Source: Planctomycetaceae bacterium
Lineage (GTDB): Bacteria > Planctomycetota > Planctomycetia > Pirellulales > Pirellulaceae
Assembly: GCA_007129635.1 (NCBI GenBank)
Contig: SKVE01000170.1
Span: forward strand, 1-8,641
DNA: 8,641 bases
Direction of reading: 5' to 3'
Shown here: positions 1 through 8,200 of the stretch, piece after piece
Layout: every line of letters starts with the position of its first letter
Position numbering within the stretch: position 1 is the stretch's first letter
Position numbers and translations under genes: made by a program
The notes under the pieces: generated by a model
Seen by the model: only the letters and a program-made list of their open reading frames with translations
What the model was told of the DNA's origin: nothing
The model's database searches: none

Positions 1-71
1 CTGTGAAGAGTGCGAGAACACGGTACTGGTAGACTGGAGTGCACTGAACGGCGTTCTTCGAGCGCGAGGAG

Positions 72-157
72 CTATAGTAACCACTGAAACTGTTTGCACA
101 GCGATCGCATAGCTGTCGTGCGATCGGGTGCGCACTCACTTTCAGTAGCTACCATAC
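72..157. repeat. Long imperfect inverted repeat (hairpin) of haloarchaeal intergenic type
   Basis: The left arm (72-109) and right arm (119-157) are imperfect reverse complements of about 38 bases. Well-paired blocks are CGATCGCA (102-109) against TGCGATCG (119-126), and the ACTGAAA block (83-89) against TTTCAGT (140-146). One base is bulged, several positions mismatch, and the loop is 9 bases. It lies 28 bases downstream of the kinase-like stop codon on the minus strand, where it could act as a transcript-end hairpin or be a small non-autonomous mobile element. From memory only, the arm style (TATAGTA.CCACTGAAA and GCGATCGGGTG) resembles hairpins common between haloarchaeal genes; I could not verify this. 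The flanks, 1-71 and 158-184, show nothing else I can support. Confidence 0.7.
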
Positions 158-184
158 TGTTCGACGAACACCGAGTTGTGGCTC

Positions 185-301
185 TTATTCTGCGATTTCG
201 AACTCGAAGCGTGCCCCGCCAGCTGTTCCATCGGTCACAGATAAATTCCAGCCGTGAGCTTCTACGATCCGTTTTACGATTGTCAGTCCGAAACCAGTAC
301 C
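185..301 (-). CDS. C-terminal fragment of a histidine kinase (HATPase domain end), haloarchaeal style
   Basis: Only the last 39 or so residues of a sensor histidine kinase are present, ending in TAA at 185-187. The segment begins GGTGFGL, the glycine-rich G2 box that closes the ATP lid of the HATPase_c fold. It continues [12 protein letters not shown] and ends in a strand-rich tail, [11 protein letters not shown]. This order and the EAHGW signature are typical of haloarchaeal kinase C-termini (family knowledge). The H-box, N-box and G1 box, which should lie upstream, are absent: the same frame beyond about 303 gives arginine-, glycine- and proline-rich sequence that is only a shadow of the vWA gene. 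The kinase fragment therefore has no start, and the gene cannot be functional as assembled. Family assignment is fairly secure; whether the fragment belongs to this genome is doubtful. Confidence 0.75.
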   Translation of the reverse strand, partial: GTGFGLTIVKRIVEAHGWNLSVTDGTAGGARFEFEIAE

Positions 302-3300
302 ACCAAACTTCGCTGCGGCACTTTGATCCGGGCCCGTGCCGCGGCCAAGCCCAGGCCGATTCGCGTGCCGCCTCCCACTTGGACTTCCAGCAGCAGCGAC
401 AGGGGGTCCGCCACCTTGTCGCTCAGGTCGATCACCTCCGTGCTGAACGCCAAGAACCGCACCGACAGGGCTGGCAATTCCGCGAACACGGCCGCGCATA
501 TCGCGCTATAGATGACCGATGCCGTCATGGAACCGGAAACGTCCACCACAAACGTCAAATGCCAATCCATTTCCCGCTTGACGGTCGACTGATAGACCAG
601 CCGCTGGGCGATGATGCGCGGCTTCCCATCGGGACGGCGAACCACGTGGGCCAGATTGTCGCGAATCGTCCGCAGCAGGTGCAGCTTACGTCCCCGTCGT
701 CGCGTCGGTCGTGGTGAAGCCAACCCATGGAAAGCCGGTTGCAAGCGGATCGCCAACTGCTGGGCCAGTGCCGCCGTAATGCGTTTGGCCAGCGTCCGCA
801 GCTTTTCCGCACGTTGCTCAGGCAACCCGCCCGCCAAGGACAGGACTTGCCGCAGCAGATCGACGCTGGGCGTCACCCCAGCCGGGTCCAGCCGTTGCAG
901 GGCCGATAATCGCCCCCCTTCGATCGCTTCGCCCAGAACCTCCTGGCACACCTCAGAGCCGAACAATTGCTCCAAATCGTCGGACCACTCGACCGTGCTT
1001 GGCTGCGGTGCTTCGTCACCACCGCCGCGCGGCGGGCCGTCGCGATTCCCGATGTCCCCGCGCACCCCTTCGCCTTTGCCGTGACCGTACAACTCATCCA
1101 AACACGTCGCAGCTCGACACGCTGGCAGTGGGCTTTCCGGGGCGATTCCCAGAATCATCCGCCAGCGGTCGCCCAGCGGGATTCGCTCTGTCGAATCGGC
1201 AGAGCCAGCCTCGGGCTCGCTCGTGGGAACCCCCGCGTCGCCCGGGGCTTCCAAGGTTGTTTCCGGATCGAATACGAACTCGGGCAGTCCCTGCCGGATC
1301 GCCGCGCGGCCCCGCAAATCAGCATCACGCAGCAGGGCTGTCCACCAGCCCGCGTCGAATCGGCTGGTTTGCTCGACAAGCGTCTCGGGACAATCCGTTG
1401 CGGCACGCCCCCATTGCCAGCCCATGCCGCGATCGGTGTACTGCTGCAATCGGACGCGCAGGAGTCGCTGGCGATCTTGCGGCGAAAACTCGTGAAACGC
1501 GCCTCGCAACGCTGGCAGTCGCGACAGGAATTCCGCATCGCTGCTGTCCCCAAGCCGAAGCTCTAAACCGGCCAACGAGCTGGGGTCACACAACATTTTC
1601 GGGAACAGCACCTGCGCACACCCGTAGACGGTCCACCGCAAGCGTTGGCGTCCTTCCTTGCTGGTGGCTTGATCGAACCAACCTGAAAGCAATGCCTGCA
1701 GCGCGTCGTCGCCCAGTTGTCCGAAGAGCTGCAAGGTACCGGCCGTCGCACCACGCATCGCGTCACTGCCGGATCGTAGCGTGCGTTGGCACCAACCGAT
1801 CAAGCGATCGGGGTTTAGATCGGGCGAATCGTAGAACCATTGGGCCAAATCGCAAAAGCCAATCACATCCTGACGTTCCCGGGATCCGGAAATACCGTCC
1901 AGCCGTTGCAGAGCCGCCTGTAGCAACAACGCGGGCGTCCGGCGGTAGGGCGTGGGATCGAACACCACCACGTACGGCGGATACGCCTCGGTCGGATCCA
2001 CCGGTAACGCCGCGATATGCCCTGCGGCGATCCGCCCCCAGAGCGTCAGTGCTGCGGTGAGATCGGTCAGGCTGGCGGTTGGCAAAAAGCGGCCCTCCAG
2101 TTGCATTAGATGATCGGTCACCCGTTCCGTCAGCCCGCATTCGCCGGCCAGTTGCAGGTGTTCCAAGAACTGCGACGGCAGCATGACCGCTCCGTCCCCA
2201 TCGTTTGCTGTTGGCTTGTCGGTACCCTTCGTGCCAAGACCGGCAGGCTCGCCGCTAAACCGTGCCCGCAGCGAACTGGACGCAGCCTGTTGCAAGGTGA
2301 CACCCCACCGCGACACCGCTTCGATCGTTGCCGCCGTTGCTTGTCGCCAGCCGACGCTCCAACGTTCGATCAGATTCTCTCGCTGGTCGCTGGCGATCGT
2401 ATCCACGCGCTGGGCGTAAGGGATGCCCAGCAAGCACAATCGTCGCAGCACAAGGGTTTTGGCTCGATCTCGCGGTGAACGAAGGATGTCCAAGCGCAGC
2501 TCGCGCGGCGGTTCTTTCGCTTGTTCCAAACCGGGAAGAGAAAACGTCTGCAACAACCCGTCGATCGCCACCGCCAGCCCGCAACGGGGCGTGCGGGATG
2601 CGACCTGTCCACGACGCTTGCCCACCAACACCTGCTCAGCGGCCTTGGCTACTTCGCGCGCTCGGCCGTTGATCTCCCCATAAGTCAAACAACTCGACAA
2701 CGCTTCGATCAATTCGCTCCGGCCCGGCGCGGGAAGCTGACGAAGCCGAGCCAGATCGCGTATCATCCGGATGACTTCCATGGCATCGGGTGTGCTGGCG
2801 ACATGGCCGCGCCGCCGCATCGTCCGAACGATCTCGACCACCAGTTCCGCCACGGCTGCTTCCTTGGCGGCAGGCGAGGTGGCGTCCAGCATCCGCTGAT
2901 GCCAAACGGGGTCGCGAATTCCTGCGGGGTATCCGCTTCGCTCGTCCAACTGCTCGAATCCGTACGGGACCAAGCTGACGCCCACCGTTTCCGGGCTGGC
3001 TCGCAAGCCGCCGAGCATCGCAGTATCCGCGGCGGCATGCTGGGCGATCGCTTGTTCGATCAGGACGGGCGCATGAAACGCGCCGACGATGGCGACCGCA
3101 TGCGGCGGTGCCTGGCGGATGGCCTGTCGCATGGCCGCTTCGCGAACGAGGTCATGCGTGGAAATCGATTGCCCACCGTGACGTACTGCCCAGCCAAAGG
3201 CGAGTCCCGCCCGGCGAATCGCTTCGGCAACGCCACCGATCCCCGACGATTCCACCAGCCGTTCCCACAGTTGTCCGGTATCGCTGGCTTGAGCCCGCCG

Positions 3301-3768
3301 CAACAAGGATTCCAGCATACCACTGGTCGATGTGGGCCGACGCGGTGCGGCCGGTGCCTGGCCTGCATTGTCCGGATCGTCTGCCTCGCGATCGAGCTCC
3401 TGGACACTCACCGACAGATCACACGGGATCACCGGCACTCCCACGCGGAACGCCCACCGCACGGCCACATATTCCGGTGAAAAGTCAGCCAACGGATAGA
3501 AGGCCAGCGTTCCGCTGGGACCGACCGCCGACAGGGCCACCGGAGCCACCGTTTGCGGATCAGCCAGGAATTCCAACCACGGCGCAAAATCGCTGGGCAG
3601 CTCGACCAAGACGGCTTCGGGGGCGAACTGGTCCAGCAGCGTCTCGATCGCACCAGCAAGCGCTGCCGAGTGGTGCCGGACTCCGATCAGCCAGGGCGAT
3701 TGGCAGTCGATCAAGGCCGAAATCGACTCTTCAGGTTCAAGCGTCACCACGCAGCTCCTCCCGATCAT
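283..3768 (-). CDS. DUF5682 (TIKI/TraB-like) protein fused to a MoxR-partner vWA domain, C-terminus truncated
   Basis: This 1161-residue reading has three parts. Residues 1 to about 400 match DUF5682, a TIKI/TraB-like putative metallohydrolase fold. Visible motifs are GVRHHS (29-34), VELP (55-58, Glu56), IPCD (114-117), GAFHAP (229-234, His232) and the SGYPAG segment (278-283). The two GxxH motifs plus a glutamate are the pattern used for metal binding in TIKI/TraB enzymes. Residues 400-835 are mainly helical. After a Gly/Pro/Glu/Ser linker (about 840-860) comes a vWA-type module: GDRWRMILG (866-874), [10 protein letters not shown] (892-901), then the vWA domain from about 1069. Its MIDAS residues are all seen: DVSGS (Asp1076, Ser1078, Ser1080), Thr1135 in GGGTR, and Asp1161. 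It stops right there, so about the last third of the domain is missing, probably through the junction at 286-301. The gene follows the ATPase gene by 8 bases and is probably co-transcribed. In other bacteria, as I recall, DUF5682 and the vWA protein are usually separate neighbours, so the fusion is notable. Substrate unknown. Confidence 0.88.
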   Translation of the reverse strand: MIGRSCVVTLEPEESISALIDCQSPWLIGVRHHSAALAGAIETLLDQFAPEAVLVELPSDFAPWLEFLADPQTVAPVALSAVGPSGTLAFYPLADFSPEYVAVRWAFRVGVPVIPCDLSVSVQELDREADDPDNAGQAPAAPRRPTSTSGMLESLLRRAQASDTGQLWERLVESSGIGGVAEAIRRAGLAFGWAVRHGGQSISTHDLVREAAMRQAIRQAPPHAVAIVGAFHAPVLIEQAIAQHAAADTAMLGGLRASPETVGVSLVPYGFEQLDERSGYPAGIRDPVWHQRMLDATSPAAKEAAVAELVVEIVRTMRRRGHVASTPDAMEVIRMIRDLARLRQLPAPGRSELIEALSSCLTYGEINGRAREVAKAAEQVLVGKRRGQVASRTPRCGLAVAIDGLLQTFSLPGLEQAKEPPRELRLDILRSPRDRAKTLVLRRLCLLGIPYAQRVDTIASDQRENLIERWSVGWRQATAATIEAVSRWGVTLQQAASSSLRARFSGEPAGLGTKGTDKPTANDGDGAVMLPSQFLEHLQLAGECGLTERVTDHLMQLEGRFLPTASLTDLTAALTLWGRIAAGHIAALPVDPTEAYPPYVVVFDPTPYRRTPALLLQAALQRLDGISGSRERQDVIGFCDLAQWFYDSPDLNPDRLIGWCQRTLRSGSDAMRGATAGTLQLFGQLGDDALQALLSGWFDQATSKEGRQRLRWTVYGCAQVLFPKMLCDPSSLAGLELRLGDSSDAEFLSRLPALRGAFHEFSPQDRQRLLRVRLQQYTDRGMGWQWGRAATDCPETLVEQTSRFDAGWWTALLRDADLRGRAAIRQGLPEFVFDPETTLEAPGDAGVPTSEPEAGSADSTERIPLGDRWRMILGIAPESPLPACRAATCLDELYGHGKGEGVRGDIGNRDGPPRGGGDEAPQPSTVEWSDDLEQLFGSEVCQEVLGEAIEGGRLSALQRLDPAGVTPSVDLLRQVLSLAGGLPEQRAEKLRTLAKRITAALAQQLAIRLQPAFHGLASPRPTRRRGRKLHLLRTIRDNLAHVVRRPDGKPRIIAQRLVYQSTVKREMDWHLTFVVDVSGSMTASVIYSAICAAVFAELPALSVRFLAFSTEVIDLSDKVADPLSLLLEVQVGGGTRIGLGLAAARARIKVPQRSLVVLVSD
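286..301. other. Probable chimeric junction between two unrelated genes
   Basis: On the minus strand these 16 bases read VVLVSD in one frame, the fifth strand and MIDAS aspartate of the vWA domain. In another frame they read GTGFG, the kinase G2 box. Both readings are exactly what their families expect. To the right only the vWA frame looks coding; to the left only the kinase frame does. The vWA frame meets TGA at 283-285, immediately past the shared bases. A short stretch common to two genes is the classic signature of a mis-assembly or template-switch join, or less often of microhomology-mediated recombination. I infer an artefact because the two sides also differ in apparent lineage. Confidence 0.72.
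3755..3762 (-). promoter_or_regulatory. Strong Shine-Dalgarno inside the longest reading of the DUF5682-vWA gene
   Basis: The minus strand reads GGGAGGAG here. It lies within codons 3-5 of the longest open frame, so it cannot serve the ATG at 3768, which has no recognisable ribosome site before it. It sits 4 and 7 bases before two consecutive GTG codons beginning at 3750 and 3747. The second has ideal spacing and would start the protein as [11 protein letters not shown] therefore favour the GTG at 3747, which shortens the protein by seven residues and removes nothing conserved. Confidence 0.6.
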
Positions 3769-3776
3769 CCGATGGC

Positions 3777-4958
3777 TTATCGATTGACCGTATCTCTCAG
3801 TTCATGCAAGCGTTTCCATAACGCACCGCCCTGTTCGGCGCGACGTCGGACAGGGCCGTCCCAGTAATGAAGCAGGCGTTCTAGGTCTTTGGCGTCGTCT
3901 TTCATCACGACACCCAGCAGATGACCCGGCAACCGCGATACGGGATCAAACCCCGACGGGAAGAAAGCTACCTCGCGCATCACCGCCGCAGTGACCGCCA
4001 CCGCCTCCGCCGTGCTCATCACCGTCCCCGGTCGTTCTACCTGCCATCCCTCCTCGGTCCGCCCGCTGCGCAAGTCCCGAAACACGGTCACTAACAGTTC
4101 GACCAAAGCAACATCCACCGCCGCCACTCGCTGCTCCATCGCCAACATCGCGGTGGCTCGTGACGTGACCAATCGCACCTCGCTTTCGGCATCGCTAATC
4201 GGAGCGATCGTTTCAAAGTTGAACCGGCGTTTTAGTGCCGCCGACATCTCGGACACCCCGCGATCGCGCAGGTTCGCCGTGGCGATCAGGTTGAAACCGG
4301 GTGCCGCGAAGACGCTGTCCTGCGAATCGCTCAGTTCCGGAACGGCGAGTCGGCGTTCGCTAAGCAACGAAATCAAGCCATCCTGAACCTCGGGTAGACA
4401 GCGAGTCACTTCTTCGAAACGCACGATCTGTCCACGAGTCATCCCCAGCATGACGGGCGACGGGACCAGGGCTTCTGGCGTGGGTCCCCGGTCCAGCAGC
4501 AGCGCGTAGTTCCAACCGTAGCGAATCTGGTCCTCGGTCGTCCCTGCGGTTCCTTGCACTGTCAGCCCGCTGGTGCCGCTGATGGCGACGGCCAACAACT
4601 CCCCCAACATCGACTTGGCAGTGCCCGGTTCGCCGACCAGCATCAGGCCGCGTTCACCCGCCAACGTGACCACACAGCGCTGGATCGTGTCGCGAGGCCC
4701 CACGAACTTGGCCTCCAGCGCCCGCGCTGCCTGTTTCGATTTGCCGATTTTTTCGCCATCCGTTCCGCAGATGAAGTCCACCACGCTCTGCGGGGATAGC
4801 AACCAGTTATCCGGTCGTTCGCCCTGGTCTGCGTCCCGCAGAAAATTCAAATCATCCGCGTAACGAACCTCGGCGGGCGGCAATTGCTGACGAGCGGCTG
4901 TGCCGGCCGCAGGGGAATTGCCGGCGGAAGATACCTTGGTCGCTGTCTTTTTGGCCAT
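3777..4958 (-). CDS. MoxR-family AAA+ ATPase (YehL-like), partner of the vWA protein
   Basis: This is a 393-residue ATP-driven remodelling ATPase, cytoplasmic, with no signal peptide or membrane segment. Residues 1-30 are a low-complexity Ala/Lys/Ser tail. The AAA+ core begins near 85 (FVGPRDTIQRC). Walker A is GEPGTAKS (109-116). Walker B is IVRFEEVTRC (178-187), with Glu182 where aspartate is usual and the catalytic Glu183 present. Sensor 1 is FNLIATANLRDRG (222-234, Asn229), the arginine-finger segment is ALKRRF (241-246), and a sensor-2-like segment is GTVMSTAEAV (311-320). A helical lid follows. I chose the ATG at 4958 because it begins the recognisable protein and has AAGGGA (4974-4969) 10 bases upstream. 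The frame stays open to 5435, but that stretch crosses two palindromes and the end of the preceding gene and looks non-coding. The next gene starts 8 bases after the stop, giving the standard ATPase-then-vWA order of MoxR systems. The ATPase is expected to form a hexameric ring engaging the vWA protein (family knowledge). Confidence 0.94.
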   Translation of the reverse strand: MAKKTATKVSSAGNSPAAGTAARQQLPPAEVRYADDLNFLRDADQGERPDNWLLSPQSVVDFICGTDGEKIGKSKQAARALEAKFVGPRDTIQRCVVTLAGERGLMLVGEPGTAKSMLGELLAVAISGTSGLTVQGTAGTTEDQIRYGWNYALLLDRGPTPEALVPSPVMLGMTRGQIVRFEEVTRCLPEVQDGLISLLSERRLAVPELSDSQDSVFAAPGFNLIATANLRDRGVSEMSAALKRRFNFETIAPISDAESEVRLVTSRATAMLAMEQRVAAVDVALVELLVTVFRDLRSGRTEEGWQVERPGTVMSTAEAVAVTAAVMREVAFFPSGFDPVSRLPGHLLGVVMKDDAKDLERLLHYWDGPVRRRAEQGGALWKRLHELRDTVNR

Positions 4959-5031
4959 CGTGCTTGCTTCCCTTGAACGCGTAGGACCGGCGAAACCATA
5001 AGTGTCGGACTTGGTTGGATGGTACGCAACG

Positions 5032-5102
5032 GGGGCGGGAGTCGTTTTCGGGCAATGATCAGCCACATGGCAAGCGGCTTGCCCAAAACCACTCCCGACC
5101 CC
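5032..5102. repeat. Long imperfect palindrome in the leader of the ATPase gene, with a competing inner hairpin
   Basis: The left arm (5032-5055) and right arm (5079-5102) pair over about 23 positions, with two single-base bulges and one mismatch. Paired blocks are GGGG, CGGGAGT, GTTTT and GGGCAA with their complements. The 23-base middle holds GGCAAG (5069-5074), which can instead pair with CTTGCC (5078-5083) as a 6-bp stem with a 3-base loop. The two folds share the bases 5079-5083, so they exclude each other. The element ends about 75 bases before the ATPase start codon, so it would lie in the ATPase mRNA leader or between two cistrons. It could be an RNA switch or attenuator, an mRNA-processing hairpin, or a small mobile palindrome. 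No T-run follows either side, so it is not a standard intrinsic terminator. Confidence 0.72.
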
Positions 5103-5152
5103 TTCCGCGAAACGCGACACTAATCGGTGGCTAGCGCCATTCCGCTCACTAA

Positions 5153-5192
5153 GCTCTGTCAGAAAAGGGGCAGACCCCTTTTCTGACAGAGC
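5153..5192. repeat. Perfect REP-like palindrome behind the large gene
   Basis: There is an 18-bp perfect stem (5153-5170 with 5175-5192) and a 4-base loop, CAGA. The inner part is AAAAGGGG against CCCCTTTT and the outer part is GCTCTGTCAG against CTGACAGAGC. On the minus strand it begins 26 bases after the stop codon of the large gene. Neither side carries a proper T-tract, so factor-independent termination is doubtful. The AAAAGGGG...CCCCTTTT core recalls REP-type palindromes spread by REP-associated tyrosine transposases (from memory). No such transposase is in the window. Likely effects are protecting the 3' end of the upstream mRNA or damping read-through into the ATPase gene. Confidence 0.85.
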
Positions 5193-5218
5193 CCAGTTTA
5201 TTTTCCGGTCCTCGGGGT

Positions 5219-8200
5219 TTATCGTTTTCGTTTCGTGGGCACCTGGGCTTCCTCGTAGCGTGGCGGATCGCCCTGCGTCACTCGCTGCCAAGCGGTCTGA
5301 AACAGGTGGCCCAGCGTATCGCCGCAACAGATCAACTCTGCGTAGTAACCGCGAAACGCCTCGATCGATTCGTAACCGTACAGCGGCAATTTCCAGCTTT
5401 CGATCGGCAAATTGGGCAGCGATAAGGCCTCCCAACCACCCGGCAGGAACAGGTCACGACCGGCACGCGAGCGTTTGGCTTGCACTACCAATTCCTGTTC
5501 CAGCAGTTCCTGACCCGCCTGCTGTAACTGCTTGGCGGACCATTCGTTCCAACGGCAAACGTTCTTGGTCGTCGGATCGGGCAACGTCAGCAACTGCAAG
5601 TAGAAGGCGGCCGCGTCGGGACTCAGCGAATACTGCTGGGCGACAGCGGCGACGGTCTCCGGCGATGAAAGCCGCGGGTTCTGGTCCCACTTGCCGTCCG
5701 GCACGGGCGATCGTTCATTCCCATCGTGGATTCGCTGCAACGCCTCGCTGCGAAAACTCTGCACACTGACGGCGGCATCCAATCTTGATTCCCCGGAAAC
5801 CGGGTAATCGTACGTCACTGCAGCCACCGCTCGGATACGTTGAAAATCGGCTTCGGTCTTCAAGCCCGAGCTGCGGAACAGGCAGACGACATGCGGCGGC
5901 ACCAGTCCCACCACGATCAATCCATCGTCTGCCTGGTGGATGCCCTGCGAGTTCTTTTCCAAGCGACCGACCAATTGTCCGAAATTGGACAGGGCCGTTT
6001 CGGTGTCGACGGTGGCATAGCTGTCCAATTGGGAACAGCCGCCCCCAAAGGGTAGCATCGTATCGGGGTGATCCAGCATTTTTCGGACGGATCGAATCAG
6101 TTCCGGAATCCGACTCCGTAATTCATGTCCCGCCGGCAGCAAGTAGGCCGTCAGTGCGATCAATCGTGCCAGGTGACTCAAAAAAGTTGCCCCATCCAAG
6201 CTCCAAGGGGGATCGTACCGCACCTTCAGCGGTTCGTAGTCATGTTTTCTATCGCTCAACATGATCTTGGCTTTTCGTGGATGCAAATCCCCCGCCTGGG
6301 CCGGCGCCGAAATCAGCTCGGCAAATCGTTTCGTGGAAAAGGTGCGTTCTCCTTTGTTGACTCTTTCCAAAACCACGGCCAGCTCCGGTGGGACCGACGC
6401 TGTGACCGTCGCCGAGACCTGTCGTTCCGCTTGCCAAGCCATCGCCATCCGCCGCACCGCCATACCGAGTTTTTCGCCAAAGGGGTTCGACGGATTGGCG
6501 CGGGCAAACGCGCAACCGACGTTCGGTGGTGCCGGTTGGGCCTCCAGTTGCGCCAGCGCGACCTGAATGTCTTTGACTTTCCAGCGGTAATGATCACGGA
6601 TCTCTTTCGTCAGCTTCTCTTGCCCGTAGGGTGTCGTCCGCAAGTTGCCCATGAAGGTAATGGCGGTCGCGATGGGATGCATGCCGAGTTCTTCGGCGGC
6701 TTGCGCGATGTCCTGCGGATCGGGCAGTGGAATCGCCTCGATCTTTTCGACTGCCTTCACGAACGCTTTCAGACTCGCGGCACTCCACGAACGCGTGATC
6801 GGGATCGTCCGTTCGACGACCATCCCCTTGGGCGGCTTGGGCTTATTCTTCAGCGACCGCTCCAAGACAACCAAATGGTCGCCCAAGTAATGGGCAAAAC
6901 GATAAACCACATAGCGGCTACTACCGGAAACCAATCCCATCGGTTTGCCCGCTTCGACTTGGTCGCCCAAGGCCGCCTTGGCTTGTTTCCCGGTGGACTT
7001 GGAACTGGCAGCAGGACCGACGTACAGACAAAGCCCGTCCAGGAACCTCAGCAGTCCGCAATCGGCGAACATCCTTAGTGCATCCAGCCACGGAGTGCGC
7101 AACCGTTGCGAGACGGAACTGCCCAGTTCTTCGTTGGTCACCGTTTCCCAAAAGCACCGGTAAGCGACACCCGCAGTATCGGTCAGCAGTGCAAACCAAT
7201 TGCGATCGATGGGCGGCAGTTCTTCCGTGTCGGCCCCCCGCAGAAACCTACCCACCGCCTGCAGATGTTCTACGGCATCCGTGCTTTCTTCGCGATAGCC
7301 GAAGGAGTAGGTGGTGTCGGTGGCATCGAAATCCAACTGCGGCTTCAACTGGGACAGCCCCTCGTTGGCTCGTTCCCGGATCGCCTGCTGCTGTGCAGCG
7401 TTGGCAGCGGCTTGCAGGTCGCTGCTGTTGGCTTGTTGACAGAACGTGACCAGTATCCTGAGCGTCAGTTGCTCGCCCGCCGCGATTTGCAGCAAGGAAG
7501 AAACCCCCTGCACCAATCGTGCGGGGGCGTCCTTCAGCCATGCGGCGACAGCGGTGGCTCCCGCCTTCCGCTTGGGGTCAGGAGCGTCCGGATTCTCTTT
7601 CTGCTTCTTCGCTTCCAGCTCGATCCATCCCGCCTCCAACAAACCTTCTGCTTGTTTTCGCTTGACCGTCCGCAGCTTTTTCGAGCTGGCAGGATGTCGC
7701 ACACGCATGAAATGAAAGTACAGCGGTTCCAATTCGAAGGGCTGCCTCGCTTGATACTTCTTCAGCGAAACGCCGGAGATCAAGACCTTGGTCGCTTGAT
7801 CGATCACCTCGCCTTGGTTGTTCACCATCCAATAGCCGTCGGCGACCGGTTTATCCATCAGTGCGACAGGCGCCACGAAACCGCCGCCCGTTTGTTCGGA
7901 TGCGTCCATCGTCACCGAGCGCCCGTCCACCCCCGTCGCCTCGATCGTGCCATCGCGACGGCGGACGACGCGCCAGCCGATCAACCCGTCGCACGTCCCC
8001 AAAGGTGATTTTCCGCTCATGGGCGGACAAGGCAGCAGTGTCGAACAGGAATACACAATCCGGGCACCCGCCGGAAGCTGCTGTTCGAAAAACGGCGGGA
8101 TGCTGTCACGAATCGGCTTACCCGAATGCGGGTCCAGTTCGCGGCAGCGTTGCTCTGCTAACTGCGTGTCCAACGATTCCTCGTTCCAGACGGCAAACGA

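Noticed and set aside
2..112. Plus-strand frame entering from the left edge with a CEEC start and acidic residues, ending TAG at 110-112
   Set aside because: It could be the tail of a convergent haloarchaeal gene, but it is only 36 codons, ends inside the hairpin and matches no family I can name.
22..301. Nine-base inverted repeat GGTACTGGT (22-30) with its complement at 293-301, touching the junction
   Set aside because: A 9-base match in about 300 bases is not rare by chance and does not extend. It does not explain the join better than the 16 shared bases.
999..3821. Several long plus-strand open frames (for example 999-2060, 2521-3480, 3108-3821)
   Set aside because: They lie antisense to the DUF5682-vWA gene. 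Their products are Arg/Pro/Ser/His-rich with no motifs, as expected from the reverse of GC-rich codons.
4975..5031. Possible promoter for the ATPase gene (TTGCGT and ACTTAT on the minus strand)
   Set aside because: The spacing of about 20 bases and poor match to the -10 consensus make it indistinguishable from chance.
5153..5192. Intrinsic terminator for the large gene
   Set aside because: The stem is strong, but the minus strand continues TTAGTGAGC and not a T-run; the plus side has only scattered T residues.
4959..5435. In-frame upstream extension of the ATPase gene (159 more codons, first ATG at 5435)
   Set aside because: It overlaps the end of the large gene, reads through both palindromes, lacks conserved sequence, and a plausible ribosome site precedes the ATG at 4958.
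6125..8008. Long plus-strand open frames 6125-7078 and 7106-8008
   Set aside because: They are antisense to the large minus-strand gene, have low-complexity composition, no ribosome sites or domains, and are best explained as shadows.
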